A DNA stretch of 64,000 nucleotides from Blastobasis lacticolella. Its lineage: Eukaryota; Arthropoda; Insecta; Lepidoptera; Blastobasidae. The first letter of the stretch is position 1. The number at the start of each line of letters is the position of its first letter. Location: assembly GCA_905147135.1 (NCBI GenBank), contig LR990049.1, forward strand, positions 19,733,428 through 19,797,427, written 5' to 3'. This document shows positions 11,853 through 22,989 of the stretch, piece by piece. The notes under the pieces were generated by a model, which was given only the letters and a program-made list of their open reading frames with translations, ran no database searches and had not been told where the DNA came from. The position numbers and the translations under genes are program-made.

Positions 11853-11945
11853 GGTGGGTAGGTAGGATGTGTAGGTGTAGGATAGGGGTAGAAGTGGGGT
11901 TGGGTAGGGTAAGGTAGGGTAGGAGAGGACGCCACGCCAGTCTAG
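11853..11945 (-). repeat. GTAGG-rich array
   Basis: Irregular gtagg/ggtag units end at gaggacgccacgcc. The same kind of array ending in the same words follows family D at 21480-21615 and 58800-58900. Confidence 0.55.
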
Positions 11946-12144
11946 AATAAAACTGAAAATGCGTTTTTAACACCTTTTTAAATGGAAAACCTACATCCAA
12001 CGAAACGATCCAGTGCGAATTAGAACACAAACAAAAAAATTTATCTAATTCACAATTAGTTGTTCCCAAAGTTCCCTTGCATTGCGAGATGTAACCAAAC
12101 CAAACCAAAAAAGTGAAGGTGAATATGTACGATGTATTTCGCGT

Positions 12145-12395
12145 GGTGTCCGGCAGAGTAGAATAGCACCAACCCCTTACACTCATGGGTGTCGTACAAG
12201 GCGACTAATGTTTTCGAGACAAAAGATCAAGATACTCCGTAGTTTGGAAAATGGGCAGCAGCATTTTCCATTGTTATATTTAAACACTGCGATCTCCAAC
12301 CCGCCTGCCGAGCGTGGAGATTATGGCAATAACCTCCCCTTTCGTGGGAGAGGCCGTAAGTCCTGCAGTGGACTGTGTGGGCTGTGTTGATGATT
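12145..12395 (+). repeat. Dispersed repeat family B
   Basis: Begins gtggtgtccggcagagtag and ends ggactgtgtgggctgtgttg. The conserved middle includes gtgtcgtacaaggcgactaatg and cgagcgtggagattatggc. Other copies are at 34761 and 51078 (plus) and at 21634, 58890, 61770 and 63906 (minus). Confidence 0.65.
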
Positions 12396-12744
12396 TCGGC
12401 CATTTCTATGAAGATAACTTATGATACCTATGATAGTTATCTATTATGTGCCCTTGAGCGACAACCGCTAAGCTAAAATGTTGCCTGCCAGGTATCCGAG
12501 TTCGTAATGTAGCGTTGATTATCGAATATCCAAAATAGCATGTTACGAGTAGTAAACTGTTAGTAATTTGGATATTTCTTTTACCGTGCACCTTTCTTTG
12601 CGGGTCTTGGCAGTGTGTTGCTCTCCCGCAACACTGTGCTGAGCCATGACCTTTTTGCGTTACTGATATGTATTTGATTGTTGTTGCAGAACTTAGTAAT
12701 TAAGAGCCGATATCACCTTTGCTAAATAAAGCAATTTAAGACAT

Positions 12745-13170
12745 CAGAGTGCAGATCAAAATGGAATGTATTGCTCACAGAATATTGTACGTAGACCCTC
12801 TGTTGGTCACCACGCGAAGGTTCGAAAGAACGTTTCTCGCTCGTACGATTCGGATGTGGAATGAGCTCCCAGCCACAGTGTTTCCTTTGGACTATGACAT
12901 GGGATCGTTCAAGAGGTATATTAGAGGTCTCTTTAGAGGCGGGCAACGCATTGGTGTCTCCCCTGGTGTTGCTGATGTCCATAGGCGGCGGTGACCACTT
13001 TCCATCAGGTGGCCCGCTTGCCTGTTTGTCTGCTAAGTAACATAAAAAAAAAAAAAAAAATTGTAACTTTTTGTATTACGCCTTTTGGAAAGATGAGCGG
13101 GCGCGTAACTGATACAAAAATAGACCTTATTCTGTGAACAATACATTCCATTTTGATCTGCTCTCTGATG
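12745..13170. mobile_element. Hairpin MITE interrupted by a LINE 3' end
   Basis: The outer arms at 12746-12785 and 13121-13165 (gagtgcagatcaaaatggaa and its inverse) belong to the 11683 MITE family. Between them lies a plus-strand LINE end: a translation with [21 protein letters not shown] at its core, then gccctgtt-type 3' sequence and a poly(A) run at 13043-13059. The LINE therefore inserted into the MITE. Confidence 0.7.
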
Positions 13171-13229
13171 ACTCAGGTTACTGGATTAAGCAAAGGTGAA
13201 CTAGTAGAAACAACATTCGTCGATGTTAT

Positions 13230-13320
13230 TTGACACTATGTTTTTTTTTCCATTTGTTTATTTTCTTGTTTTAAAGTGCCAATAAACTTTTTCTATTCCA
13301 TTCTAAATAATAAGGAATCG
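13230..13320 (+). mobile_element. LINE 3' tail scrap
   Basis: The phrase tgccaataaactttttctattccattct is the AT-rich 3' end and simple tail typical of Jockey-like LINEs. Confidence 0.35.
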
Positions 13321-13579
13321 CATGTTCTCGTAATTAGCTAACGGAATAACTCGAATGCGGCCAAGGCGGTCGGTTGGCACGAAACGGCTAGGCCGAACGA
13401 TGCGCGTGTTTAATTACTTTAAAGTCTACAAGCTACTACAAATGTACTTACCCTATTTGTTGTAGCTAGAATTCGCCATTACTAAGGCAAACGCCGATTT
13501 TAGACAGCTGTCCACTGGGATCTACCTAGTATGCCTAAACTTTGCCGACGATTAAGTTGACACCTTATGATATTCCTTC

Positions 13580-13825
13580 TTTTTATAGAGAATAGTCTGG
13601 TAGGACTGCCATCTCACCTGATGTTAAGTGCAGATGCAGTCTACGATGGTGCATACCTGTCTATTAAATACCTAGTCACTCTTGTCTTAAAAAGACCGAA
13701 GTTGTAACACTCGGGGAAAACATGTGCAGGCAGAGAGTTCCAGTCCCTCGCTGTTCGTAACAGAAAAGAGTTAGAAAAACGCTAAGTGCGTATAGGTGGA
13801 ACATCGACAATATAGAGATAGTATG
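13580..13825 (-). mobile_element. LINE C-terminal fragment (antisense)
   Basis: Antisense translation gives a degraded form of the [19 protein letters not shown] block that is well preserved on the plus strand at 60632-60904, followed by the matching catctcacctgatgtt 3' end. Confidence 0.6.
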
Positions 13826-13833
13826 CTAACCTA

Positions 13834-15146
13834 CAATGAGGAGTTTTCCAGTAGGTATTAATAGTTGGTTTCAAAAAGCATCAAAAAGCATCAGTTGGTT
13901 TCAAAAGATGGTGCACCTACAATTTTGGTAATCTCTATATAATCTGTATGATGGTGGCAGTGATTTCATGCAGCCAACTAATACTAAACTTAAAAATAAA
14001 ATGTTTATTAATATAAACATCACTGTTAAAGGTTGAACAAAATGTAAAAAGAAATGTTTAAAGAAGTTGGCACTATGTTCCATTATTATTACAACCTCTA
14101 AAATGATTGATAACTATTGACAAATACAATATTATCCTTTAGCGGTGAAGGATAAGATAGCCGCCAATGTTGGCAAGCGAAGATGGGGAGAAGGTAGTAA
14201 AGGGTAATTACCCACCTGGCCGGGTGTTGTGACCAGGGGACCAAGGGCCCGACAGTTGATCGTCGGAAGTTGTATATATGCCGTGGAAGTTGGCACATTT
14301 CTCTAGCGCGATGTAGGATTGTTAGCGCCATCTATGTGCGGATGCTTGCCAACCTTGTGTTCGTGTACTCGTAATGTGAGTATCGTTGAGTTTCCCTAGT
14401 GGAGCGATAGATGTCGCTACAGTACTCCCCCCGGAGACTGGAGGTCGATACCGAAGCGAGAAACGCTGAAGCTGACGTATGAAGCGTAATAAGCCTGGCG
14501 ATGCGGTGAGCAATGGCGTAGCTCTGGCGTGAGGTTGCGCTGTGAGCTGTGCCGAAGCGATGCTGTTCCCAAGTCTGCAGTGAGTCGAGACTGGGTGGGG
14601 ACAGTGAGATGCCGCAGGTGAACGACCAGGAAGCACGCGTTGTGCCGACTATGGTCAAGGCTGTGACTGCTGTGTGCGGGAGTCAGGTAGGGAAGACGTA
14701 AGGATCACGTCGGGGTCACCACTTTGGCGGTGAAGGATAAGATAGCCGCCAATGTTGGCAAGCGAAGATGGGGAGAAGGTAGTAAAGGGTAATTACCCAC
14801 CTGGCCGGGTGTTGTGACCAGGGGACCAAGGGCCCGACAGTTGATCGTCGGAAGTTGTATATATGCCGTGGAAGTTGGCACATTTCTCTAGCGCGATGTA
14901 GGATTGTTAGCGCCATCTATGTGCGGATGCTTGCCAACCTTGTGTTCGTGTACTCGTAATGTGAGTATCGTTGAGTTTCCCTAGTGGAGCGATAGATGTC
15001 GCTACAATCCCATACAACGTACCCGGTGTTTATATTCTGTTTGCTAACAACCTATTTCAAGCGATTATCAATTACCAAAATTGTCGGGGCGCCATCTAGT
15101 GAGTGGTTAGGAATGCTTTAGATACCTATTGGAAAACTGCTCATTG
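13834..15146. mobile_element. MITE family C copy 1, split by an LTR element
   Basis: The termini caatgaggagttttcc (13834) and ggaaaactgctcattg (15131-15146) are the inverted ends of an element about 415 bp long. The interior matches copies at 15592-16011 and 43433-43844. An LTR element at 14138-15006 sits inside, after the word attatcc that is uninterrupted in the other copies. Confidence 0.75.
14138..15006 (-). mobile_element. TRIM-like non-coding LTR retroelement (869 bp)
   Basis: Two 284-bp direct repeats (14138-14421 and 14723-15006) differ at one base that I can see (14141 against 14726). On the minus strand each LTR begins TGTAGCGAC. Directly inside the 5' LTR is TGGTGACCCCGACGTGATC (14721-14703), a tRNA-type primer-binding site, and directly before the 3' LTR is CTCCGGGGGGAGTAC (14436-14422), a polypurine tract. 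The ATCC at 14134-14137 is repeated at 15007-15010 as a target duplication. The 301-bp interior has no gag or pol; the ORFs at 14322-14658 are not recognisable. Either a terminal-repeat retrotransposon in miniature or a deletion derivative of a BEL or gypsy element. Confidence 0.85.
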
Positions 15147-15159
15147 GAGCCCCGAAAAT

Positions 15160-15312
15160 GGAATGGGGCTGGTGGAACTAACTCGTGTGATTCCCGATCC
15201 TGTAGATTCCCCTGCACCAACTTGGGATTGTCAATCAGTTTCTTGGCGCGTCTATCAACCGAGTCCAGAGCAGCCACATGGACCTTGGCAGATGTAACTT
15301 TGCTCAACATTG
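15160..15312 (-). mobile_element. LINE C-terminal fragment (antisense)
   Basis: The antisense translation VAALDSVDRRAKKLIDNPKL matches the LAALDSVEKRAKKII block of the LINE at 28825-29416. It is short and truncated at both ends. Confidence 0.6.
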
Positions 15313-15591
15313 AATCATCATCAACAATAGTATATCAAATAACAACATATAATAGTCTGTGGGTCGAGTTTTTCCCTATCAGTGGCAGGTTTTAACATAA
15401 TCTGCGCCGAGTTGTTTTTCTCTAATCCCACCAATATTTTAAAAGCGAAAATTTATGTTCGTGTGTTTGTGTGTACGTGTGTTACCTCTTCACGCATAAG
15501 CTGACGAATGGATTTGGATGAAATTTGGTAGGTAGCTAGATTAGGTCCTGGAATATGACCCTATGTATTAATTTAATTAATTAATTATGGT
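15313..15591. other. Spacer between two MITE C copies
   Basis: Includes a common lepidopteran repeat phrase (gatttggatgaaatttggtagg) at about 15510, then ttaattaattaatta beside the next element. No gene. Confidence 0.4.
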
Positions 15592-16011
15592 CAATGAGCA
15601 GTTTTCCAATAGGTATCTAAAGCATTCCTAACCGCTCACTAGATGGCGCCCCGACAATTTTGGTAATTGATAATCGCTTAAAATAGGTTCTTAGCAAACA
15701 GGATATAAACACTGGGTACATTGTATTGGATAATATTGTATTTGTCAATAGTTTTCAACCATTTTAGCGGTTGTAATAATAATGGAACATAGTGCCAACT
15801 TCTATAAATATTTCTTTTTACACTTCGTTCAACCTTTAACAGTTATGTTTATATTAATAAACATTTTATTTTCAAGTTTAGTATTAGTTGGCTGCATGAA
15901 ATCACTGCCACCATCATACAGATTTAAAAAAGATTACCAAAATTGTAGGAGCGCCATCTATTGATGCTTTTTGAAATCAATTATCAATACCTACTGGAAA
16001 ACTCCTCATTG
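15592..16011. mobile_element. MITE family C copy 2
   Basis: Ends caatgagcagttttcc and ggaaaactcctcattg are inverted. It lies in the opposite orientation to copy 1, with GTC flanking both ends as a possible target duplication. It contains an undisturbed version of the site where the LTR element entered copy 1 (about 15718-15735). A 60-codon ORF at 15782-15964 is also open in copy 1 (see findings). Confidence 0.72.
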
Positions 16012-17717
16012 TCAAAACTCAGGCGATGCTTGAAAATAATCCTATTCATTCCGGGGTCACAAAATCGGTGTTATAACTTATAAATTTAAGAGTGACTTAG
16101 CAAGTTAAGTTTTCACATAAGGTTGGTGTTGGTACAATGTTTTTTTGTTGTTATAAATAAAAAATTTAAATCAACCGGTGAGCAAGTTTAGTGCAATTGG
16201 ACATTAGGATACTTATTACGAATTTAACGTTAGCCATATCGTCTTGTTTCCTTTCCTCGCTAACCTCCGGACAAGAAAATCAACTTTAAATGAGCCAAAC
16301 TATAAAATGATAATTTACCAAGAAGGTATATTAAAAAATTAGACTTACATTAGCTAGTGATTTTTATCATGTTTGAATTTTCAATTAGCGTTGTACACCT
16401 TGAAAGTACAACATTAAAATTTTTTCATTGCCCACTTCACTTATTCAGTTAAACTATTTAATTATCAGTTACAATTTTGAGATTACTGAGTTTGTAATGA
16501 CCCTGCCCGTCAAGCTGAAGGTCGACAATTTGATTCCTACACCGCATAAGTATTTTTAGATAGCTGCTTATCTTGTTTTGAATAGATGTAAGTAATTTGG
16601 ACTGTCGCCGGGGATTATAAAGAGATGAAGAGGTTGGCAGACAGGAGAGAGGAGTGGCCATTGCTCAACCGACAAGAGTCATACTCTTAAATATATGATA
16701 CCTAATGGGTATATCGCAACATTGACTTTGACTTTGACTTTGACATTGTAATTGTGGCAGCCCTGCGAAGCTTTATATTTGTTAGATCGTAAATAGTAAT
16801 ATCGTATAACAATAGTAGTTTATGCAACTGTCATATAAAAGGGGGTGTTAAAACATGAGTGGCTGTTTATCATACGAGGCGTAGTATGATAATAGTTTGA
16901 CACGAGTGTTTAATACATAATTATATGCAGTTGCATACACTACTTTATCTACACTCATATTTTGATGTTAAAATATCGTACCTATAATTTTCTCATTTTT
17001 GCTGGAAGTAAGCTGCGAGCCAGTTCTGTTGTATCTACGCGTCGAGGATATCAAGCGGCGGGAAATTCACTTCACTACTTTCACATTTGTCTATTTATTT
17101 GCTTCAAACAAGAAAAAACATTCACAAACACAAATTGCAACAATTAGAAAAAATATTCTGTTTAGCGGGAAATAATTACACAGAATATAAACAGGAAAAT
17201 TTAAATTTTGAATTTGAATTTGTTAAAGACATCTAGGTATTCAGCCTACATTACGCCGTGTCCCGGCGCCCGATAAAAAATAAAAAAATAAAAGTGTTGC
17301 ATAATGATTAAAAAGTTATTTTACGATACAGCTGTAATGAAAATAGTATGGGAAATTCTGTCTCGAAAAGTAATTTTTTAAAATTTGATAGCCTGGCGTG
17401 AAAAAAGTGTACCCTTAAACGACTGTTTTCGAATATGAAATTGGAACATTACGCTATGAGTGTAGATAGAGTATTTTTATGTAGTAAGCAGGTTAATGGT
17501 ATAGGGAAACATCGAGAAGATCCTGCGTAACTAGATAATAAAAGATAGTCAAGGATGTGTATGAAGTCTGCTAACCAGCCAGCAGCCCACAATGTTGAAG
17601 ACCTATTTAATTACCTTTTGGCCAGATTTACTGTGATGATGATGATGAGGACCTGTAGGATGATAATTTAATTATTTTGGTATGATGTCCATTATCTAGG
17701 TATACTCATAACATCGA
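16012..17717. other. Intergenic, no gene recognised
   Basis: AT-rich. A weak inverted pair (ctactttatctacactcat near 16940 and atgagtgtagatagagta near 17457) may mark a decayed element. The ORFs at 16458-16661 and 16962-17147 have no recognisable features. Confidence 0.45.
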
Positions 17718-18166
17718 CACACAAAAAAAAAATGTCTGTACACCGGGCGCCACCTATCTACGGGCATGTTTTTCGACCCGCTGAATACGAATTTTAAGTC
17801 AGTTTAGGCCGTCCAGCCTTCAATTTTGAAAATTTTTTGTACCAGTTAATAATAATTTTTTACAATTTTTGCAATTTTTAAGGATATTTTATAATTTTTT
17901 TTCGAATTAAATAAGTTTATGATTAAAGTACGATCGAAATTAGTATTTATAAGATCAAAATAAATAAAAATTATGCTTGCCTTAGATGTCAAAATTTTTT
18001 TTCTTGCCAAAACATCGTATTTTCGCTACTTTTTGGGGTTTTTTGCAATTTACTCAAAATTGAAGGCTGGACGGCCTAAACTGACTCAAAATTCGTATTC
18101 AGCGGGTCGAAAAACATGCCCGTAGATAGGTGGCGCCCGGTGTACAGACAATTTTTTTTTTGTGTG
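17718..18166. mobile_element. 449-bp MITE with ~115-bp terminal inverted repeats
   Basis: The left arm from cacacaaaaaaaaaatgtct and the right arm ending in agacaattttttttttgtgtg are inverted. Both carry tgtacaccgggcgccaccta, the cgggcatgtttttcgacccg block and ggccgtccagccttcaattt. The AT-rich centre (17840-18040) has no coding capacity. Confidence 0.8.
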
Positions 18167-18299
18167 CCGGTGATAATCAATAAATAAAATAAAATATGAT
18201 ATCTTATTTTCTGACAACAGAGACCAAAGCTTAATTTAAACTTAGAAACCGTTAGTAGGTATGTTTTACTTATACTCGTATAATAAAGAGGAAAAGTTT

Positions 18300-18560
18300 G
18301 TATTTTTTGAAGTTACTATGTTAGGGGAAGGTAATCTCCGAAACCACTGAAGCGATTTCGACAACTCTTTCACTAACAGGAAGCTACACTATTACAGAGT
18401 GTCATAGGGTACTTTTTATTCCTGAAAAATGATAAGATCCCACGTAAAAGTTAAATGTTTACAAATATCCTACGAATACCGCGGCGAACGGATGGCACAC
18501 GGCTATTAGAGGAACTTTGATTATTTTAGATGCGAATGGCATTGCATTTTGTGAAAGAAT
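18300..18560 (+). repeat. Diverged repeat, D-like
   Basis: The phrase ccgaaaccactgaagcgatt followed by gaatgatccc-like text resembles widespread lepidopteran repeats that include a nonsense 'actgaaccgatt' block. Boundaries are vague. Confidence 0.3.
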
Positions 18561-18594
18561 TGTATATTTTTTGTATAATTAACGAATGTGGGGC

Positions 18595-19110
18595 GTTGAT
18601 GGCCTAATAGTTAAGGTGTCCGACTAGTTAGCGAAAGGTTCCGAATTCGATCCAAAGGGACGCTATGTACCAATAACTTTTTCTGAGTTATGTACATTAT
18701 TAGAACGCTAACTGATGCTCATACATAGGTGAGGGAACACATCGTAATAAAATTTACTTGGCTTGATTGAATTGTAATTGGATCTCACTAGCAGCTCAAC
18801 GACAGATTTAATTGAATCAGAAAACCAAAAACGCGTAAAACTGCCATTGAGCTGTGATTGCGATCTAATTACAATTTAATCTAGCCATTAGTAAATTAGC
18901 GGACTTTAGGCCCTGCATATTCAGGCGACTGAATTTGTAACCATGATCTTATCTGGTCAGGATTCCTTTGTCTTACAAAGGAATCGTGCAGTCGCTCCAC
19001 TGTAATTACCTGATATTCCAAATCCTCTGTCATGGTCAAAGCGGATCTTGGGCCCTCGCGCACAAGGGCTCAATCGGGATATTGACGCCAAGATAACTAC
19101 CATTAAGAAA
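18595..19110 (+). repeat. SINE family A with internal insertion
   Basis: The head with the A-box-like tggcctaatagttaaggtg and a B-box-like segment (18600-18665) is followed by the body to about 18750. An unrelated ~180 bp then precedes the tail half (about 18925-19110: ggaccgtgcag-type to gatattgacgccaaga). Confidence 0.6.
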
Positions 19111-19459
19111 AGGCCTGCCCAAAGCTAATACAATACAAAAGAAAATGCCGTTGCCCGTTTTCTAACTTACGAAGGTCTACCTCTATCAAAGTCACCTTGC
19201 ACGGCACCCGGTCAATGGATGGGCGGACACAACTTTTATAAACAAAGAACTATTTAAGTGTACGACATGTACAATTGATAAAGCCGATACGACCTTAACA
19301 ACGACCAATTGTAAAGACCAGAATCACAAACTGTATCAGCTTTTAGACACGGCCTGCTCTACGACGGCCTTAGTTGTAACCTTACACTTAACGCATTGCG
19401 TCACGCAGGCCTAAAAATAAGACTGCAATTATCACAAGCAAAGATCACTCACAAGAAGC

Positions 19460-19770
19460 TCCGCTGGCCTAGTGGCCAATAAGTGAGAGGTACCGGGCTC
19501 GAATCCCTTTGCGGCCATGTAAAAATGACTGTTTTGTGAGTTGTTATATTAGTTGAATGCCAAACGATGTTCTTTGAGGAAAAACATTGTGATGAAACTT
19601 GCATAATCTGACGACTTATTTTTCAACCATGGTCAGATTCCCCTGCTATCAGTGTTACGGAGGTCAGATGGCAGTCGCTGCACTGAAATCATTTGATCAT
19701 GGTCAAAGCGGAGCCCGGATCCTCGTACGATAGAGCACAACCGGGATATTAGCGCCAAGACAATTATTTA
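19460..19770 (+). repeat. SINE family A, full length
   Basis: The tRNA-like head ctggcctagtggccaataag... with gggctcgaatcccttt (B box) is followed by gcggccatgt, the body, and the tail ending gagcacaaccgggatattag. Confidence 0.68.
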
Positions 19771-21155
19771 TTTTTTTACATATCACTTCTAACTTGTTTG
19801 TTTACCTACAATTAACTTTTGGTACTGAGTAACGGTTGTTAAGTATGCGTGCGAAATGGAACGCTTATGACCTATTATATCAAACCCTATAGTTCTATGC
19901 ACAATAGAAATATTACAATGCGGTTCTCAACTATTGTCGCTAAGTCCCACTGATTGTAAGGCCTTGTAAGCGACAGTTTTTTCCGGTGAAGAAGGAAAGG
20001 AAACGGCAATTAATTCGATTGTAACGCCAGACCTTGTTGCGTATCTATTAATTTCCATACCAGTACTTGACAATTCATTGTTTTGCATAATACATGCACA
20101 ATCAATGATGAAGTAGGCATATATTAAGTATATGGTACGAAGCCAGGTACTGGTACTATCCAGCCAAGCAAAGCACAAAATAGAAAACTAACAAAAGGTC
20201 CACTCCCGTCATCTTCGAAAATTATTATCAAAACTTGCCGACTCACTAGGGTTGCTTCTGTATTTATTTTGAATTTTAAAAGAGCATTTAGAAGATCGAA
20301 TAGAATTTTAAAGATCGTTCACATAACATGCCCCTTGCAAAGGACCATTATCAATGTGATCATAATTGCTTCCTAAGCTGTTCAGATTGTGTTCAAGTGT
20401 ATTAGATTTTCCATACCAGTTTCAGACATTATGCCTTTAGTAGGCGTAATAATAAAATACTGTTCATTCACTTTTTAAAAATCCATCGCCACCTGATTAT
20501 ATTATCAGACCCTGAGCCTGAGACCTTTCCCTGAGCTGGGATTTGACCCAATTCCCGGTAATCAATTTAATTCAAAATTTCATACACATGTAAATTGATA
20601 AAAATGCAATATGGTATTACCGATTTATTTTATATTAGACTAGACAGGCATTTTCTACTAGAAACCATTAAGGTAGCCATTACGGTTTCTTATTCTGTTA
20701 AAAACTGTCACGTGGTGCCTGAAACTGTTCAACTAGGGTCTTTAACGGAAGACCTTGGCCAACCTCGCTTCACCATCGGTATTAGAAATCGTAGCGGTGC
20801 TGAAGTTCGATTAGCCTCAAAGTCTGAACTTATCACCCATCAGTTCCTGGACTCTGCGTGCGTTGCTTGTATGATATTAAGTAGTCTTAGTTACGTACAA
20901 GTATAATACTTTTATTTTATCAATAATAAAATCATTTAATTAAATAATATTCAATTTAAGTCGAAACTACAACGAATTCTCGCGGTAACAATGGCGAGCA
21001 CTGCTTAAAACTGCTTGAGAATGCCTGTAAACGTAACGTCAATGTGTGCATGACGGAAATGGCGCATTGTTTCCAGCGGACCTTCTGCTTGGGGCGGGCC
21101 GTTCTTTATTTTTTGAGCAAAGTGTAGAGAGCAGAATTTTTAAGTTGACAGGACC
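19771..21155. other. Intergenic, no gene recognised
   Basis: The two longest ORFs (19927-20178 minus, 20595-20906 plus, 103 codons) lack recognisable domains, and I see no splice-bounded exon. The plus-strand ORF at 20595 is the only one here that might merit a homology search. Confidence 0.4.
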
Positions 21156-21179
21156 ATGAAAAGCCTTGGTAAGACGAAT

Positions 21180-21355
21180 CGTAGTCATCCAAACTATTCA
21201 ACTCGGCTTCTGCCAGGGTCCGCTTCTACTCTTCCTCCTCCACTTCTCCTGTCTTCAGCATCCTCGTTGGCTCTTGCATCCGACTCAGCAATGTTAGTCC
21301 ATAGCTTCTTAGGTCCCCTGCCTCTTTCTTCCTCTTTCTTCGGTTCGGTAATCTA
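21180..21355 (-). repeat. Dispersed C/T-rich LINE-derived repeat
   Basis: Same family as 7265-7450: ctcggcttctgccagggtcc, cctcctccacttctcc, and ctcttgcatccgactcagcaatg. Confidence 0.5.
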
Positions 21356-21364
21356 TTTAAACAT

Positions 21365-21615
21365 AGTCGCTTCCCGCAGTCCGTCCCTATGTATCTATGT
21401 ACACTTAGATCTTTTGAACTACGCAACGGATTTTAGTGCGGTTTTCAACAATAGATAGAGTGATTCCAGAGTGAAGCAAGAAAAGGGTAGGTAGGGAAAG
21501 TAGGTGTAGAGTAGGTGTAAGGGAGTTGTAGGGTAGGTGTAAGGAAGTTGTAGGGTAGGTGTAGAGTAGTGTAGGGGGAGGGTAATGTAGGATAGTGTAG
21601 GGGTAGGACGCCACG
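21365..21615 (+). repeat. Repeat family D with GTAGG array
   Basis: tcgcttcccgcagtccgtcc through ttcaacaatagatagagtga (family D) runs into irregular gtagggtaggtgtaagg units (21485-21605) that end at aggacgccacgcgg. The ORFs at 21405-21650 are antisense to the array. Confidence 0.55.
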
Positions 21616-21633
21616 CGGGCAAACGCACCAGGC

Positions 21634-21760
21634 CCGTCATCACAGCCCATACCAGTCCACTGCAGAACTTAGAGCCTCTAGATTTTTAGCCTCGAAAACA
21701 TTAGTCGCCTAGGGTAAGGGGTTGGTGCTATTCTACTCTGCCGGACACCATACGGCTAAT
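21634..21760 (-). repeat. Dispersed repeat family B, truncated
   Basis: Minus-strand copy running from catcacagcccat to tctgccggacaccatacgg, lacking the middle third. Confidence 0.6.
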
Positions 21761-21775
21761 CCGCCGCCGCTGGGC

Positions 21776-22985
21776 ACGCGCCGGGCCCACTGGTATATAA
21801 TAAATGACCCACCACGAACAGCCACGGTTCCAAGAGCAATAGACAAACAGTGACCCTAAAGTCATTCAGAGCGTGTTTTTGCACCACCACCTGCGCCGGC
21901 GCGTCACGAAACAATTGAGTTATTACGTTTATTTTTATTTTACATTTAATGAGAATGCGGCGCTGCAATACCATCGCTGTTTGTTTTGAAATATGGTTGT
22001 GGCAACTCCATGGTCGCGATTCCGAAATGATTTATAGTGAACAGTTTTTAAGCTTAAGCTAATTTATCAACTAAAACGCATTCCAGTTTTTATTTATTTA
22101 CATTTATGTAAATTTTTTAGGCAACATTTAATGCCTAGGCAACATTTCATATAGTTAGTGATAATAGTTTAGACTCTTTAAATATAGATATTTAGGCTAG
22201 GTTCACTTAAAACACAAGCGAAACCTGTATGATTAAGAGTCTATATACTTACTTACAGTTGATTTACAGTTACAGATGATTTATTACAATTGGTCACAGG
22301 TTTCTGCACGGGGCCACTTTAGGTGGATGTGGACCATGCTAGGTCGTGATTACTCTCATGTTTTAGTTTTTTCGGCAAATCGCTGGGAAAACCGGATTGG
22401 AGTGACGAGATGTAGGTAAGTGCCATTTGCTCCGATTTTTGAATGAACAACGGTACGTGTTGACGACACTGTTACCACATTACGTACTAGATATTTTTTA
22501 TTTATAATTAATATTTTCGATTTTCTAGGTATGCGATCGGACCGGTTATAACCGGTCACCTTAGTACGCTGCCCACGATTTCTTATTTTTATTTTTTGTA
22601 CTGTCTCCGATTCGACTTTGAGGTGTCGTTTTGTCTGACTTCAACAGTTAGGTACGTATTTTATACGTTTATTGTTTATTCATATTTTATACCTTTTGCT
22701 GAATCTTCTAAAGCACTATACAAACTTTATTCGTTTAGAATAGAATAGAATAGAATAGAATAGAATAGAAAAAAATTATTTGGCACTCCATACATACACA
22801 TACAACTTATAAGTAACACAAAGAACAGAAGAAGAACACAAACAGAAGAAGTAACACAAAGTAAGAAATTCGTTTGAAGCTCTTGTAATTCTACAGACAC
22901 GCCAGGAGGTACATGTGCCCTGTCAGTGACTACACATCTACTGCGCTTCAGCAAGTAAGTGATTTTAAGTTTAACACCTAGTCAA
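21776..22985. other. Intergenic, no gene recognised
   Basis: AT-rich sequence. A (GAATA)n microsatellite at about 22735-22770 begins what looks like an antisense Jockey-type LINE 3' end (tatttggcactccatac...). No coding exon seen. Confidence 0.45.
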
Positions 22986-22989
22986 CAGT

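Noticed and set aside
14322..14658. Minus-strand ORFs inside the LTR element as gag
   Set aside because: About 100 codons, overlapping in two frames, running into the LTR and lacking any gag-like motif.
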